Assembly: GCF_006517175.1 (NCBI RefSeq)
Contig: NZ_CP041186.1
Span: forward strand, 6,599,074 to 6,663,073
Origin: Persicimonas caeni
Lineage (GTDB): Bacteria; Myxococcota_A; Bradymonadia; Bradymonadales; Bradymonadaceae
Length of the DNA: 64,000 nucleotides
Direction: 5' to 3'
The translations under genes were made by a program, and so were the position numbers. The notes beneath the pieces are model-generated. The model was not told the DNA's origin and ran no database searches. It worked only from the letters and a program-made list of their open reading frames with translations. Below are positions 62,663-64,000 of this stretch, in pieces. Positions within the stretch are counted from its first letter, which is position 1. Every line of letters begins with the position of its first letter.

Positions 62663-64000
62663 ATGAAGGTATGGGGAGGGATTGCAATCGTGATCGGCAT
62701 CTTGCTGGCGGCGGTACAGGTGTCCGCTCAAGTCGAGGTGGCAGGCAAGGGCCGCTGCTGTAAGCCGACCGACGGGCGGGTGCTGTGGACCGGCGACCAG
62801 ACCCGTATGAGTCTCGAGCAACTGGCGGCCTACGCCGCGCCGGTGTTGTGGTACTCGCCTGACGAGCCGCTGCTCGAAGAGATCGAAGGGCCCGAGCCCA
62901 TCAATATCCCGATGGCGTTTCCCTTCGAGGAACCCTCCGAAAAGCCGGTGGTCTACTACCGCGTTCGCGAGATTATCCGGGCCGAGGATGAGAAGGCGTA
63001 TTTCCCCGCCGGCGAGGACCGCAGCAAGGCTCAAATCGAGCTCTCCAAGGTCACCTCCGTCCAGATCGACTACTTCCACTATTACCCGTACGAGGCCGGC
63101 TTGGGCGGGCACACCCACGACGTCGAGTCGGTGGAGGTCAATCTTGTCGTCGTGCGCCATCCCGACTGCCAGAAGTGTCGCTACAGTCTGGCGGCGGTGT
63201 TGGTCAACGCCAAGGCCCACGGCATCAAGTGGTTCGACAATACGCTGGAGACCGACAACTTTAGCCGCTTTCCGATGCACGCCTTCGTCGAGGAGGGCAA
63301 GCACGCAAGCTGCCCCGACCAGAACGCCGATGGGCTCTACACCCCCGGCTTCGACGTCAACCGTCGGGTCAACGATGCCTGGGGCATCCGCGACACCTTG
63401 CGCGGGGGCATGCTGTTCACGGGCGCGTACCAATCGTGGTTCTTCAAGCCTCGCAAAGCGGGCGACCGTGTGTTCCCTCCGTTGCCCGACGACAGCGCGG
63501 TGCGCGACGAACTCGACGAGTACCTCGAGGAGGAGTCCGACCCGACCTTCTACGTGTTGCGACCGTACCCGCGCCTGGCGGCGGCCAAGAAGCACGACGA
63601 CGACAGCATCGTCTGGTTCGTCGACAAGGGCTACGACGATTGGCCCGAGGTCGAGGATGCGCCGGAGCTGCCCGAGCTCACCGAGCAGCTCGAGGCGGAG
63701 ACGTTCACCCGCTCGTTGTCAATCGCAGGTCGCTACGACGGAGACTGGGGCGTCTCGGGCGTCTTTCCCTTTTTCATTGTCGCCCACCTGACCGACCCGG
63801 TAGGCGGCGGCTGGATCATGCACCGGGTCTACCTCAAGGACGAGAAGCTGCGCGACTTCGGCTGGGGCGTGCTCTACACGCCGTCGGCTTCCCGATGGGT
63901 CGATGGCTATACCATCGTGGGCCTGGAGGTCGACGCCGAGCTGGACGCCGCCGGCGAAAAGACCAAGGAGACCGACGTGCTCGTGGAGGGCGGGTTGAAG
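62663..64000 (+). CDS. Secreted VPS62-like protein, 3' end beyond window
   Basis: 446 codons visible, open to the window edge. ATG 62663 follows GGGGGAG. The signal peptide ends QVSAQ near residue 23; a Cys pair (GRCCKPTDG) follows. The core DYFHYYPYEAGLGGHTHDVESVEV resembles the HxxDxE-type motif of VPS62/DUF946 proteins, which is usually written HEGDWE. I hold this name loosely. The protein is probably periplasmic or secreted and would be the last known gene of the island. Confidence 0.55.
   Translation, partial: MKVWGGIAIVIGILLAAVQVSAQVEVAGKGRCCKPTDGRVLWTGDQTRMSLEQLAAYAAPVLWYSPDEPLLEEIEGPEPINIPMAFPFEEPSEKPVVYYRVREIIRAEDEKAYFPAGEDRSKAQIELSKVTSVQIDYFHYYPYEAGLGGHTHDVESVEVNLVVVRHPDCQKCRYSLAAVLVNAKAHGIKWFDNTLETDNFSRFPMHAFVEEGKHASCPDQNADGLYTPGFDVNRRVNDAWGIRDTLRGGMLFTGAYQSWFFKPRKAGDRVFPPLPDDSAVRDELDEYLEEESDPTFYVLRPYPRLAAAKKHDDDSIVWFVDKGYDDWPEVEDAPELPELTEQLEAETFTRSLSIAGRYDGDWGVSGVFPFFIVAHLTDPVGGGWIMHRVYLKDEKLRDFGWGVLYTPSASRWVDGYTIVGLEVDAELDAAGEKTKETDVLVEGGLK

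Overview
The window is GC-rich, gene-dense DNA that looks like the chromosome of a predatory or myxobacterium-like deltaproteobacterium. The best guess is Bradymonadales or a relative. Evidence: many lipoproteins whose lipobox Cys is followed by a long Asp/Ala/Ser-rich linker, two transmembrane Hanks-type Ser/Thr kinases, a MYXO-CTERM-like C-terminal anchor, a Cys-rich WAP-like lipoprotein, and strong use of D/E codons with G or C in third position. The lineage is an inference from style; there is no rRNA or marker gene to prove it. I saw no tRNA, rRNA or CRISPR array.

Layout. 0-15.4 kb: kinase with PEGA tail, ferritin-like protein, a run of secreted lipoproteins (metallophosphoesterase, lipase-like hydrolase, WAP-like, PEBP/YbhB), a HAD phosphatase, a sugar-dehydrogenase propeller fused to an outer-membrane barrel, thioredoxin, TerB-like protein, and a persulfide-dioxygenase-like MBL/double-rhodanese enzyme. 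15.4-21.3 kb: two ABC-F translation factors (EttA and Uup) separated by a repeat-rich stretch in which a 151-bp segment carrying the 3' end of uup is duplicated, next to a ParD antitoxin remnant. 21.9-25.8 kb: GH1 glycosidase lipoprotein, a phosphotransferase/P-loop kinase and a membrane protein. 25.8-27.3 kb: no gene recognised; palindromic, MITE-like DNA. 27.3-34.5 kb: glycine-zipper lipoprotein, DUF4388/J-like protein, APP1-type phosphatase, then a leftward unit of rhodanese lipoprotein, outer-membrane barrel and pentaheme cytochrome c. 34.5-44.2 kb: acyl-CoA ligase, YycJ-like hydrolase, haloalkane-dehalogenase-like enzyme, second kinase, TtcA, zinc ribbon, cold-shock protein, AmpG-like permease, and two candidate leftward small RNAs.

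44.3-64 kb is an accessory island, all on the plus strand, centred on sulfate-ester metabolism. It has three signal-less (cytoplasmic) sulfatases, an FGE/SUMF1 formylglycine generator, a radical-SAM anaerobic sulfatase maturase, a bile-acid:sodium-symporter-family transporter, DUF2092/DUF6515/DUF4239 envelope proteins, and two paralogous pairs of outer-membrane barrel genes plus a miniature copy and a decayed copy. A plausible reading is import of a sulfated organic anion across both membranes and desulfation in the cytoplasm, with aerobic and anaerobic routes to activate the sulfatases. The island is threaded with repeats: four copies of an ~82-bp element at the barrel genes, a 10 x 26-bp hairpin array, and a 235-bp palindromic element.
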